Of a stretch of 33,770 nucleotides of DNA, positions 23,771-31,449 are shown piece by piece. Position numbers and translations under genes: made by a program. How positions within the stretch are numbered: position 1 is the first letter of the stretch; each line of letters opens with the position of its first letter. Source of the DNA: Oscillospiraceae bacterium (GTDB lineage: Bacteria > Bacillota > Clostridia > Oscillospirales > CAG-272); contig SVTJ01000016.1 in NCBI GenBank assembly GCA_015063845.1, forward strand, positions 1-33,770, written 5' to 3'. Under the pieces are notes generated by a model that saw only the letters and a list, made by a program, of their open reading frames with translations, searched no databases and was not told the origin of the DNA.

Positions 23771-24925
23771 ATGGGAAGCATAAATATCATAGAGGTAAAA
23801 ACACGTGCAGAGAGGCGCGAGTTTGTTGAATTTCCCCTGAGACTTTATAAGGATTGTCCGTACTTCGTGCCGCCTCTCTATGGCGACGAAATGGCGGTGT
23901 TTACTGACAAAAACGCATGCGCTAATACCTGCGTATCGGTTTTCTTTCTCGCGCAAAGAGACGGGAAAACGGTAGGACGTATTCAAGGTATCATTCAAAA
24001 GCAGTCAAATGAGCTTCACAGTGAAAAAAGACTGCGTTTTACAAGGTTTGATGCAATAGACGATGTCGCTGTCGCTACGGCTCTTTTTGACGCACTTGAG
24101 ATGTGGGGAAGAGAGAAGGGAATGGACACGGTATGCGGCCCTCTTGGATACAGTGACCTTGAGAGAGAGGGACTGCTTATAGAGGGATTTGATAGGCTCT
24201 CGACCTTTGAAGAGCAGTACAATTACGAGTATTATGCAAAGCTTATTGAGGCTTGCGGATATTCAAAGGAGATAGACTGGCTGGAGTTTATGCTTCGCGC
24301 TCCCAAGATGAAGAACGATATGCTCGCAAGAGTTGCGGAGCGTGCGTTGGAGCTTTCCAAGCTACACGTTGTTGACGCGTCAAAATTGTCAAAGAAGCAG
24401 TACATAGCTAAGTATAAGGACGGTGTTTTTGATTGCATCGATCTTTGCTATCGCCACCTCTACGGAACCGTGCCGTTCACGGAGAGTATGAAAAAACAGC
24501 TTATCGACCAGTTTATGATGGTCATAAACAAAAAATATCTCATCGTTATATGCGATGAGAATGAAAGAGTAGTGTCGTTTGCACTTTGTATACCGAGTAT
24601 CGGTGAAGCACTTCAAAAAAGCGGCGGACGTCTGACACCTTCTGCTATACAAAAGGTTCTTAAGGCAGTAAAAAAGCCAAGGACGGTAGACCTTGGACTT
24701 GTCGCGATATTGCCTGAGTATCAGTCGGCGGGTATAAATGCCGTGATGCTATGGAAAATGACAGAATATCTCGAGAGTGGTGAGATAGCCCATTTTGAGA
24801 CTAATCTTAATCTCGAGACCAACGTGCAGGTAATGGCTCAGTGGAAGTATTTCGACAGTGAGCAGCATAAACGCAGACGCTCTTATATTAAAAACATTGC
24901 TCCCGTATTGGAGAGAAAGGACTAA
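23771..24925 (+). CDS. GNAT-fold N-acyltransferase (YghO-like)
   Basis: The 384-residue protein starts with FVEFPLRLYKDCPYFVPPLYGD and a VGRI stretch, features of the long GNAT-like family that includes E. coli YghO. The acyl-donor-binding motif A is LVAILPEYQSAGINAVML (310-327, with Q-x-x-G at 318-321), followed by FETNLNLETNVQVMAQWKYF. Family members transfer an acyl group from CoA or ACP to an amine, but few have known substrates. Here it lies 2 bases after fakB and 2 bases before an ACP gene, which suggests acyl-ACP as donor. The acceptor is unknown: an amino acid, amino sugar or polyamine is possible. Confidence 0.85.
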   Translation: MGSINIIEVKTRAERREFVEFPLRLYKDCPYFVPPLYGDEMAVFTDKNACANTCVSVFFLAQRDGKTVGRIQGIIQKQSNELHSEKRLRFTRFDAIDDVAVATALFDALEMWGREKGMDTVCGPLGYSDLEREGLLIEGFDRLSTFEEQYNYEYYAKLIEACGYSKEIDWLEFMLRAPKMKNDMLARVAERALELSKLHVVDASKLSKKQYIAKYKDGVFDCIDLCYRHLYGTVPFTESMKKQLIDQFMMVINKKYLIVICDENERVVSFALCIPSIGEALQKSGGRLTPSAIQKVLKAVKKPRTVDLGLVAILPEYQSAGINAVMLWKMTEYLESGEIAHFETNLNLETNVQVMAQWKYFDSEQHKRRRSYIKNIAPVLERKD

Positions 24926-24927
24926 TT

Positions 24928-25149
24928 ATGCTTGAACAGCTTAAGGAGATACTCGCAAAGGTAAACAGAAGCATCGATATGGATGCAGTTAACGAACAGA
25001 CAAGACTTATTGAGGACCTCGCGCTTGACTCACTCTCTATAATGCTCTTTGCTATGGAGATAGAGGCAGCATTCGGCTTCAGATTTACCGAGCCTGTGCG
25101 CTTTGAGACGGTCGGCGACGTTTGCGCTTACCTTGAAAACAGAAAATAA
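24928..25149 (+). CDS. Acyl carrier protein of the fatty-acid operon
   Basis: The 73-residue protein has the ACP four-helix pattern with the attachment site Ser 35 in EDLALDSLSIMLFAMEIE, and a C-terminal ETVGDVCAYLENR. It differs strongly from the acpP-like protein at 8772, so it is a second, probably specialised carrier. It is the last gene of the TetR-led cluster, with AAAGGA before its ATG and 2 bases to the GNAT gene. The likely job is to receive acyl groups from PlsX and deliver them to the GNAT enzyme (inference). A 4'-phosphopantetheinyl transferase is not in the window. Confidence 0.88.
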   Translation: MLEQLKEILAKVNRSIDMDAVNEQTRLIEDLALDSLSIMLFAMEIEAAFGFRFTEPVRFETVGDVCAYLENRK

Positions 25150-25162
25150 GAACGCGATTTTT

Positions 25163-25192
25163 GAGGGGAACTTCTTCAAAGAAGTTCCCCTC
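25163..25192. repeat. Long hairpin after the ACP gene
   Basis: GAGGGGAACTTCTT (25163-25176) is perfectly complementary to 25179-25192, and two further pairs extend it (TT/AA). No T-run follows on either strand, so it is not a classical terminator. It closely resembles the stem at 12921-12950. Confidence 0.75.
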
Positions 25193-25298
25193 AAACTCAC
25201 ACAAGAACTTTAAAGAATTGGTTATTTTTGCGCCACAAGAAACTTAGGTTGCCCACGGTAGAAAAATCTTTTTGTTTGAAAGTTCTTTTTGGGGGTGT
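25193..25298. other. Non-coding stretch between two hairpins
   Basis: No gene, promoter or RNA family is recognised. CAAGAACTTT (25202-25211) and AAAGTTCTTT (about 25279-25288) are nearly complementary, so the whole 25161-25330 region could fold as one nested structure. Confidence 0.4.
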
Positions 25299-25330
25299 AA
25301 TGGGGTCTTTCTCGAAAGAAAGACCCCATT
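25299..25330. repeat. Second long hairpin, next to the aminotransferase stop
   Basis: AATGGGGTCTTTC (25299-25311) pairs perfectly with GAAAGACCCCATT (25318-25330). It lies just past the aminotransferase stop at 25342 on the minus strand but lacks a T-run there; it may still protect or end that transcript. Confidence 0.7.
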
Positions 25331-25341
25331 AGAATGCGTCA

Positions 25342-26535
25342 TTATTTATATTCCTCAGCAAGCGCTTTGAAAGCGGGAAGAGCGCCTTCTACGCGGGATT
25401 TATCCGTACAGTAAGCAATTCTTACGTAGCCCTCAACCCCAAAGTCATCACATGGAACAACAAGTATCTCGTGAGCCTTAGCCTTTTCAAAGAAAGCGTA
25501 CGCGTCGTCCTCAAGAGCCTTAACGAAGAGGTAGAAAGCACCGTCGGGCTTTACGCATTCATATCCGTATGCGGTGAGGTTATCATAAAGCAGATCGCGG
25601 TTCTCCTTATATGCTTCAACGTTGACCTTCGCATCTATACAGCGAGCGATCACCTGCTGGAAGAGGCTGGGAGCGCAAACGTATCCGAGTGAGCGTCCCG
25701 CACCGCAGACGGTGAGGTATATATTTACGCACTCTTCCATTTTAGGACAAACAGCTATGTATCCAATTCTCTCACCGGGGAGAGAAAGGGACTTTGAATA
25801 AGAATAGCAAACGAGCGTATTATCGTAGTAATTCATAAGATAGGGAACGTCAACACCAGAATATACGAGCTCCCTGTAGGGCTCATCGGCAATGAGGTAA
25901 ATCACCTTGCCGTATTCCTCGGACTTTCTTCTCAGCACCTCGCAAAGAGCCTTGACGGTTTCCTCGGAGTATACAACACCGCTGGGGTTGTTGGGAGAGT
26001 TGACGATCACCGCTTTTGTGTTCTCGTTTATCTTATTCTCAAAATCGGCAATATCTATCTGGAAGGTCTTTTCCATAGGCTTGCTTACGACTATCTTACC
26101 GCCTGCATTTTCGATGAAAACACGGTATTCGGTAAAGAAAGGCGCAAAAACTATGCACTCGTCCGCGCTGTTCTCCTCGATCACTGCTTTAAGACAGATC
26201 GAAAGGGAAGCAGCTGCACCGCAGGTCATATAAATAAGGTTCGGGGAGATACCAACGCCAAACTTATCATTGATCCTGTCAGCAATCACCTTGCGAACGC
26301 CTGCATCGCCCTGAGCGGATGTGTAGCCGTGCAGAAGCACGGAATTTTCCGTTTCAAGAAGATTTGCGATAGTCTCGTTTACTTCCTTAGGAGCAGGGAC
26401 ACTTGGGTTGCCAAGGCTGAAATCATATACGTTTTCAGCACCTATCTCGGCAGCTCGTGTCTTGCTGTATTCAAATATTTCTCTGATTATCGAGCGTTTG
26501 CTTCCAAGCCCGAACATTTTCTGATTGTATCCCAT
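25342..26535 (-). CDS. Pyridoxal-phosphate aminotransferase (class I/II)
   Basis: The 397-residue protein belongs to the aspartate-aminotransferase fold family. The cofactor lysine is K248 in YSYSKSLSLPGERIG; NSPNNPSG (179-186) and ADEPY (216-220) are the usual cofactor contacts. The conserved substrate-carboxylate arginine is probably in the C-terminal VRIAYC. It would move the amino group from an amino acid to 2-oxoglutarate in the cytoplasm. As the last gene of an operon with iorAB and two paaK genes, it probably converts Phe, Tyr or Trp to arylpyruvate; sequence alone does not fix the substrate. AGGTGA precedes the ATG. Confidence 0.92.
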   Translation of the reverse strand: MGYNQKMFGLGSKRSIIREIFEYSKTRAAEIGAENVYDFSLGNPSVPAPKEVNETIANLLETENSVLLHGYTSAQGDAGVRKVIADRINDKFGVGISPNLIYMTCGAAASLSICLKAVIEENSADECIVFAPFFTEYRVFIENAGGKIVVSKPMEKTFQIDIADFENKINENTKAVIVNSPNNPSGVVYSEETVKALCEVLRRKSEEYGKVIYLIADEPYRELVYSGVDVPYLMNYYDNTLVCYSYSKSLSLPGERIGYIAVCPKMEECVNIYLTVCGAGRSLGYVCAPSLFQQVIARCIDAKVNVEAYKENRDLLYDNLTAYGYECVKPDGAFYLFVKALEDDAYAFFEKAKAHEILVVPCDDFGVEGYVRIAYCTDKSRVEGALPAFKALAEEYK

Positions 26536-26545
26536 AATTATTCAC

Positions 26546-27352
26546 CTATATTCCGAGAAGCTTTTTGGCATTCTCACAAAAGATTTTTTGCTCCGTCTGA
26601 CTTCCAAGGTCAAACGATTTGATTATATCTACGTCGCCCCCGATATCACTCCAAGGGCTGTCTGTTGCGAAAAGAATTCTGTCCTCTCCGTGTTTTTCAA
26701 GGATCTTTTTAAAAGTATCTTTTCCTATAAAGCGCAAAACGTAAGCGGTGTCAAGGTAAATGTCCTCTCCGCAAAGCTTTTGCAGTACCTCGTCGAACAT
26801 CTCGTTCGCACCCATATGAGCAAGAACGAGCTTTGAGTGAGGCACTTTACGCAAAAGATTTAACGTGCGCTCAGGAGGACAATGGACGGTGTCTCTATAT
26901 GCACCGTCAACGCCCGCATGGGTCACGACTATAAGATCGTACTCCTTAGCGCACTGCATTATCCTAACGTATCCATCGTCGTCAATAAACGTCACCTGAT
27001 AATCGGGATGTATCTTAACACCGAGAAATCCGTTTTCTTTGATAAATGCCATTTTTGCCTCTATGTCCTCACAAGCGGGATGGATGCCCGCAAAGGAGAT
27101 GAGGCGTCTTTTTTTGTCTGAAAACGCACTGTTGACCCCTGATGCAAAGCGATTAACGCTGTCAAACTGCGAGGGGCTTGTAAGCACGGGGAGAGTGATC
27201 GAAATATCTGTATCAGCTTTCTCCATTTTGTCAATAAGTCCGTTCACAGTGCCGTTGGAAAAAGGCGGTATACCGCCTTTTTCCGAAAGCAACTCGATTG
27301 TTTTGCCTGCTATCTTGTCGGGGAATATATGCGTATGAAAATCAATTATCAT
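26546..27352 (-). CDS. Amidohydrolase-family metal-dependent hydrolase
   Basis: The 268-residue protein has the TIM-barrel amidohydrolase pattern of PF04909: DFHTH at the N-terminus (His 6 and 8), KIHP with His 115, THAG with His 145, AHMG with His 179, and TDSPW with catalytic Asp 231. It is related to the ACMSD-type decarboxylases and hydrolases. It lies in the aromatic-fermentation operon, 10 bases before the aminotransferase and 20 after the ACT gene, but its substrate there is not obvious: cleavage or decarboxylation of an aromatic side product is one possibility. No signal peptide is visible. Confidence 0.88.
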   Translation of the reverse strand: MIIDFHTHIFPDKIAGKTIELLSEKGGIPPFSNGTVNGLIDKMEKADTDISITLPVLTSPSQFDSVNRFASGVNSAFSDKKRRLISFAGIHPACEDIEAKMAFIKENGFLGVKIHPDYQVTFIDDDGYVRIMQCAKEYDLIVVTHAGVDGAYRDTVHCPPERTLNLLRKVPHSKLVLAHMGANEMFDEVLQKLCGEDIYLDTAYVLRFIGKDTFKKILEKHGEDRILFATDSPWSDIGGDVDIIKSFDLGSQTEQKIFCENAKKLLGI

Positions 27353-27372
27353 TTCTGCCCCCGTTTTTTTAC

Positions 27373-27801
27373 TCAGATATTTGCGAGCTCCTCACAGCTA
27401 ATGGTGCGAACTCCGCGATCCGTGAATATCTTATCTACCTTTTCAATGTCAGATGCCTTAAGAACTATGTATGCCTTGTCGGACTTTATAGAGAGACCGT
27501 ACATATACTCTATATTCACGCCGTTCTGGTCAATGACCTTAAGAAGCGCCTGAAGGCTGCCTGCCTTGTGGGGGATCTGAATGATAGAAACGTCGGAAAG
27601 AAGCGAAGAGAAGCCGTTTTCGGAAAGCTTTTCCTTGCCAAGTGCGGGATCGTCAACGATAAGACGAAGAAGACCGAACTCAGTTGTGTCAGCAAGGCTC
27701 TGCGAAAGAATATTTACATTGTTATCACCGAGAACGCTGAGGACCTCGGAGAGTCTACCTGCTCTATTTTCAATGAATACTGTCAACTGTTTAGCAAACA
27801 T
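27373..27801 (-). CDS. Tandem ACT-domain protein
   Basis: The 142-residue protein consists of two ACT domains: KQLTVFIENRAGRLSEVLSVL starts the first and SIIQIPHKAGSLQALLKVI the second. ACT domains bind amino acids and often control enzymes of amino-acid metabolism. Stand-alone double-ACT proteins commonly sit next to phenylacetate-CoA ligase and indolepyruvate oxidoreductase genes, as here. It may sense an aromatic amino acid. AGGAGG stands before the ATG, and the gene starts 18 bases after the upstream paaK. Confidence 0.92.
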   Translation of the reverse strand: MFAKQLTVFIENRAGRLSEVLSVLGDNNVNILSQSLADTTEFGLLRLIVDDPALGKEKLSENGFSSLLSDVSIIQIPHKAGSLQALLKVIDQNGVNIEYMYGLSIKSDKAYIVLKASDIEKVDKIFTDRGVRTISCEELANI

Positions 27802-27819
27802 TTTTTAATCCTCCTAAAA

Positions 27820-29118
27820 TCAATACAATTTACGGTTATCGATTACGTGAACAGCCTTACCCTGGCTTCTTACGAGAGACTGGGGTTCAACTATCTTGAT
27901 CTTGGCACTCAGACCGAGAGCCTGCTGGATAACGTGACCGATCTTCTTGGTGAGAGCCTCAATAACTCTTACCTCGTCGGTGTAGTACTTCTGATCGAGC
28001 TCAACTTGAACTTCAAGCGTATCAAGGTTATTAACTCTGTCAACTATCATCATATAGTGAGGAGTTACTTCCTCGACCTCGACGAGCGCCGCCTCTACCT
28101 GGCTCGGGAATACGTTGACACCTCTGATAATAAGCATATCGTCAACACGTCCCTTGAAGCGAGAGATACGAGCGCTTGTTCTTCCGCATTCGCATGGAGT
28201 GCGGTCGATGCTTGTAAGGTCCTTTGTTCTGTAACGGATAAGAGGGATACCCTCTTTGGTAAGCGTTGTGAACGCAAGCTCACCTGTTTCTCCGTCAGCG
28301 ACGGGAGAAAGCGTTGCAGTGTTGAGTATCTCGGGGTAGAAGTGGTCCTCGCAAACGTGAAGACCGCGGTGGTATTCACAGTCACAAGCAACACCGGGCC
28401 CCATTATTTCGCTAAGTCCGTAGATGTCGAACGCTTTGATGTTAAGTCTTGTTTCTATCTCATGGTGCATCTTTTCAGTCCAAGGCTCAGCACCGCAGAT
28501 AGCGTATTTAAGTTTGATCTGGTCGAGAAGTCCTTCGGAGGCAAGTACCTCGGAAATATGGAGCAAGTAAGAGGGTGTACAAGCGATCGCCGTAGCACCG
28601 AAGTCTACCATCATAGTGGTGAGCTTTTTGGAGTTACCTGTGCTCATAGGAACAACGGTTGCGCCTATTTTCTGAGCTCCGTCGTGTGCGCCGAGACCAC
28701 CTGTGAAAAGTCCGTAGCCGTAAGCTACCTGAATGATGTCGTCCTTTGTAACACCTGCCATGGTCATACATCTTGCTACACATTCTGCCCAAACATCAAG
28801 GTCTTTTCTTGTGTATCCAACGACAGTCGCCTTACCTGTTGTACCGCTGGAAGCGTGAATTCTTACGATCTCCGAATTAGGAACAGCAAAAAGTCCGAAG
28901 GGGTAATTGTCTCTAAGATCGTCTTTTGTTGTGAAGGGAAGCTTGACGATATCCTCAATACCCTTGATATCTCCGGGCATAAGGTCTACCGCTTGCATCT
29001 TCTTGCGGTAAAACTCAACGTTGTGATACATGTAATCAACGAGTTTTACAAGTCTTGCGCTCTGCAGAGCCGTCATCTGGTCTCTGCTCATACATTCTTT
29101 TGTTTGATTCCAGATCAT
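27820..29118 (-). CDS. paaK: Phenylacetate-CoA ligase family protein (copy near iorB)
   Basis: The 432-residue adenylate-forming enzyme has the ATP-binding loop HASSGTTGKATVVGYT (88-103), YGLSEIMGPG and IRYRTKDLTSIDRTPCECGR, all usual for PaaK. It joins an arylacetate to CoA with ATP cleavage to AMP, or in reverse would form ATP from arylacetyl-CoA. Beside iorAB the reverse, energy-gaining direction is plausible, as described for aryl-CoA synthetases of amino-acid fermenters, though those described in archaea are mostly ADP-forming. It is the same length as the copy at 31450 and clearly related, but differs in many positions, so the two may have different substrate ranges. Confidence 0.94.
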   Translation of the reverse strand: MIWNQTKECMSRDQMTALQSARLVKLVDYMYHNVEFYRKKMQAVDLMPGDIKGIEDIVKLPFTTKDDLRDNYPFGLFAVPNSEIVRIHASSGTTGKATVVGYTRKDLDVWAECVARCMTMAGVTKDDIIQVAYGYGLFTGGLGAHDGAQKIGATVVPMSTGNSKKLTTMMVDFGATAIACTPSYLLHISEVLASEGLLDQIKLKYAICGAEPWTEKMHHEIETRLNIKAFDIYGLSEIMGPGVACDCEYHRGLHVCEDHFYPEILNTATLSPVADGETGELAFTTLTKEGIPLIRYRTKDLTSIDRTPCECGRTSARISRFKGRVDDMLIIRGVNVFPSQVEAALVEVEEVTPHYMMIVDRVNNLDTLEVQVELDQKYYTDEVRVIEALTKKIGHVIQQALGLSAKIKIVEPQSLVRSQGKAVHVIDNRKLY

Positions 29119-29133
29119 ATTCTATTTTCCCCT

Positions 29134-29706
29134 TTAATGATTAGCTTCATACCCGCACATGAAAGCTTTTTTGTTTATATCTACCGTTTTTGCGGGAACG
29201 GTTGAAGATACGGTGTCAAGCCAAACCTGCTCATTAAATCCAATGAATGTCGCGGCATAACCGAGCACAACAGAGTTGAGCACCTTGCTGTTACCGAGCT
29301 CGAGCGCTACGCTCTGACCGTCGATAGCATACACACTGTGTTCCTTTTTGAGTATCTCGATGATGTTTTCGGGATATGTCTTAGCTCCGATAACGACCGT
29401 CATAGGATCAATGCGACAGTCGTTTACAACGATAACGCCGTCCTTCTTAAGAAAGTGAGCGTATCTGAGTGCTTCGAGACGCTCAAAAGCGATGATGACG
29501 TCTGCCTGTCCTTCTTCGACCACGGGCTCGTTGACCTTTTCTCCAAATCTAACGAAAGTAACAACGCTTCCGCCTCTCTGTGCCATACCGTGCACCTCGG
29601 AGATCTTTACGTCATATCCTTCCGCAAGAGCGGCTTTTCCTATAATTCTACTTGTCAGCAGAGTGCCCTGTCCGCCAACGCCTACTATCATTATGTTCTT
29701 TGTCAT
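29134..29706 (-). CDS. iorB: Indolepyruvate ferredoxin oxidoreductase, beta subunit
   Basis: The 190-residue protein is the gamma-domain-like partner of IorA. It begins with IMIVGVGGQGTLLTSRIIG, has VHGMAQRGGSVVTFVRFG and ends in a helical part. With IorA it oxidises arylpyruvates to arylacetyl-CoA, reducing ferredoxin. Length is normal. It starts 2 bases after the iorA stop, with GGAGAGATAA in the iorA end as ribosome site, indicating translational coupling. Confidence 0.95.
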   Translation of the reverse strand: MTKNIMIVGVGGQGTLLTSRIIGKAALAEGYDVKISEVHGMAQRGGSVVTFVRFGEKVNEPVVEEGQADVIIAFERLEALRYAHFLKKDGVIVVNDCRIDPMTVVIGAKTYPENIIEILKKEHSVYAIDGQSVALELGNSKVLNSVVLGYAATFIGFNEQVWLDTVSSTVPAKTVDINKKAFMCGYEANH

Positions 29707-29708
29707 AG

Positions 29709-31448
29709 TTATCTCTCCACCGTTTCTATTGCGCCAAATTTACAATAGTTCTTGCAAAGACCGCATCCGTTACACATAGTAGCGTCGATCTTTACCTTTC
29801 CGTCCTCGCCTCTGGTCATAGCGGGACAACCTATCTTCATACAAGCGCCGCACTTTCTGCAAGCATCAGCGTTTACAACGCACTTGTTGGGGAATTTCTG
29901 ACCCTTGAGAAGAACGCAGGGAGCTTTTGCGATGATAACTGTAAGCGTATCACCGTTCACACTCTTCTTTATAGTTTCCTCAAGTCCCTTTACGTCAAAT
30001 GAGCTTATCTCGATAACGTTTTGAACGCCAACTGCACGGCAAAGCTGTGCGAGGTCTATCGCATACGTTTCCTCACCCTTAAGTGTCTTACCCGTAGCAG
30101 CGTGCTCCTGATGTCCTGTCATACCCGTTGTGCGGTTGTCAAGTATCATAACAGTGCCGGTAGCCTTGTTATATACCATATTGATAAGGGAATTGATACC
30201 CGTATGTAAGAAAGTAGAGTCACCGATAACGGCTACCCAATTCTTTATAAATTCCTTTCCGCGACCCTTTTCCATTCCGTGAAGCGCGGAAATACTTGCG
30301 CCCATACAAATCGTGGTGTCGATGACACTCAGGGGAGCAACGGCACCGAGCGTGTAACAACCGATGTCACCGGATGCGTGTATCTTGAGCTTGTTAAGCA
30401 CGGAGAATACGCTTCTATGAGGACAGCCGGGGCAGAGAATAGGAGGACGTGCAGGTGCTTCCTGCTTGTCGAATGCTGTTTCATCCTTGCCAAAGAGCAC
30501 ACGGCGAAGGAGATTTGCGCTGTATTCTCCCTGTCTTGTGAACAGCTCCTTGCCCTTGACATCAAAGCCCCAAGCTCTGACCTGCTCCTCAATAACGGGT
30601 TCAAGCTCTTCAAATACGTAAACAGTCTCGACCTCTGCCATAAACTTCTCAACGAGAGCCTTGGATATGGGGTTTACAAGACCGAATTTGAGAACACTCG
30701 CCTGGGGGCATACTTCCTTTACGTACTGATAAGCGATACCGCAGGTGATAAAGCCGAGCTTTTTGTCGTTTATCTCCATCTTGTTGACGGGGAAGTCAAC
30801 AGCGTCTTGCGCCATTCTATTTTCTCTTTCTTCAACAACTACATGTCTGCCGATAGCAGATGCAGGCATCATAACGTACTTCTGTACTTTTCTCTCATAT
30901 TCCTTGTCCGCTACCTCAACTCTGTCGCAAAGCTCAACAGCACTCTGGGAGTGAGCAAGCTTTGTGGTGGTGCGGAGAATTACGGGAGTGTCGTATTTTT
31001 CGCTGAGCTCATAGCCGTACTTTACAAAATCCTTAGCCTCTTGGCTGTCGGAGGGCTCAAGCACGGGAACATGAGAAGCGCGAGCGATCATTCTTGTGTC
31101 CTGCTCGTTCTGTGAGCTTGCAAGACCGGGGTCGTCAGCGACAACAAATACCGAGCCGCCGCTAACACCTGTATATGAGAAGGTGTAGAGCGGGTCGCTA
31201 GCTACGTTGAGACCGACGTGCTTCATACAAGCAAGGCTTCTGACACCCGAAATGGACGCTCCGATAGCGACCTCAGCCGCAACCTTTTCGTTGGGAGCCC
31301 ATTCGGTGTATACGTCATCGTATTTTGCGAGATATTCACTTATTTCTGTACTCGGTGTACCGGGATATGCACTGGAAAGCTTAACTCCTGCCTCATATGC
31401 ACCTCTTGCAATAGCCTCGTTTCCGAGCATTATCGTTTTGTTTGCCAT
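29709..31448 (-). CDS. iorA: Indolepyruvate ferredoxin oxidoreductase, alpha subunit
   Basis: The 579-residue subunit holds the thiamine diphosphate site: SGDIGCYTLG, then AVIGDSTFLHTGINSL with the GDS...N metal motif, and ILDNRTTGMTGHQEH. The N-terminal pyrimidine-binding half has SSAYPGTPSTEIS. The C-terminus carries two [4Fe-4S] sites: C530, C533, C536 and C541, and C559, C562, C565 and C569. The enzyme converts indole-, phenyl- and hydroxyphenylpyruvate to the arylacetyl-CoA with ferredoxin as electron acceptor, and is oxygen-sensitive, which fits an anaerobe. It starts one base after the stop of the upstream paaK, behind AAGGAG. Confidence 0.97.
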   Translation of the reverse strand: MANKTIMLGNEAIARGAYEAGVKLSSAYPGTPSTEISEYLAKYDDVYTEWAPNEKVAAEVAIGASISGVRSLACMKHVGLNVASDPLYTFSYTGVSGGSVFVVADDPGLASSQNEQDTRMIARASHVPVLEPSDSQEAKDFVKYGYELSEKYDTPVILRTTTKLAHSQSAVELCDRVEVADKEYERKVQKYVMMPASAIGRHVVVEERENRMAQDAVDFPVNKMEINDKKLGFITCGIAYQYVKEVCPQASVLKFGLVNPISKALVEKFMAEVETVYVFEELEPVIEEQVRAWGFDVKGKELFTRQGEYSANLLRRVLFGKDETAFDKQEAPARPPILCPGCPHRSVFSVLNKLKIHASGDIGCYTLGAVAPLSVIDTTICMGASISALHGMEKGRGKEFIKNWVAVIGDSTFLHTGINSLINMVYNKATGTVMILDNRTTGMTGHQEHAATGKTLKGEETYAIDLAQLCRAVGVQNVIEISSFDVKGLEETIKKSVNGDTLTVIIAKAPCVLLKGQKFPNKCVVNADACRKCGACMKIGCPAMTRGEDGKVKIDATMCNGCGLCKNYCKFGAIETVER

Positions 31449-31449
31449 T

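Noticed and set aside
27298-29205. Plus-strand open frame of 635 codons across paaK, ACT and amidohydrolase genes
   Set aside because: Antisense to well-recognised genes with full motifs; its translation has no recognisable domain and is rich in Cys, Tyr and Val as expected for a shadow frame.
30279-31115. Plus-strand open frame of 278 codons opposite iorA
   Set aside because: iorA on the minus strand has complete thiamine and iron-sulfur motifs; this frame has none.
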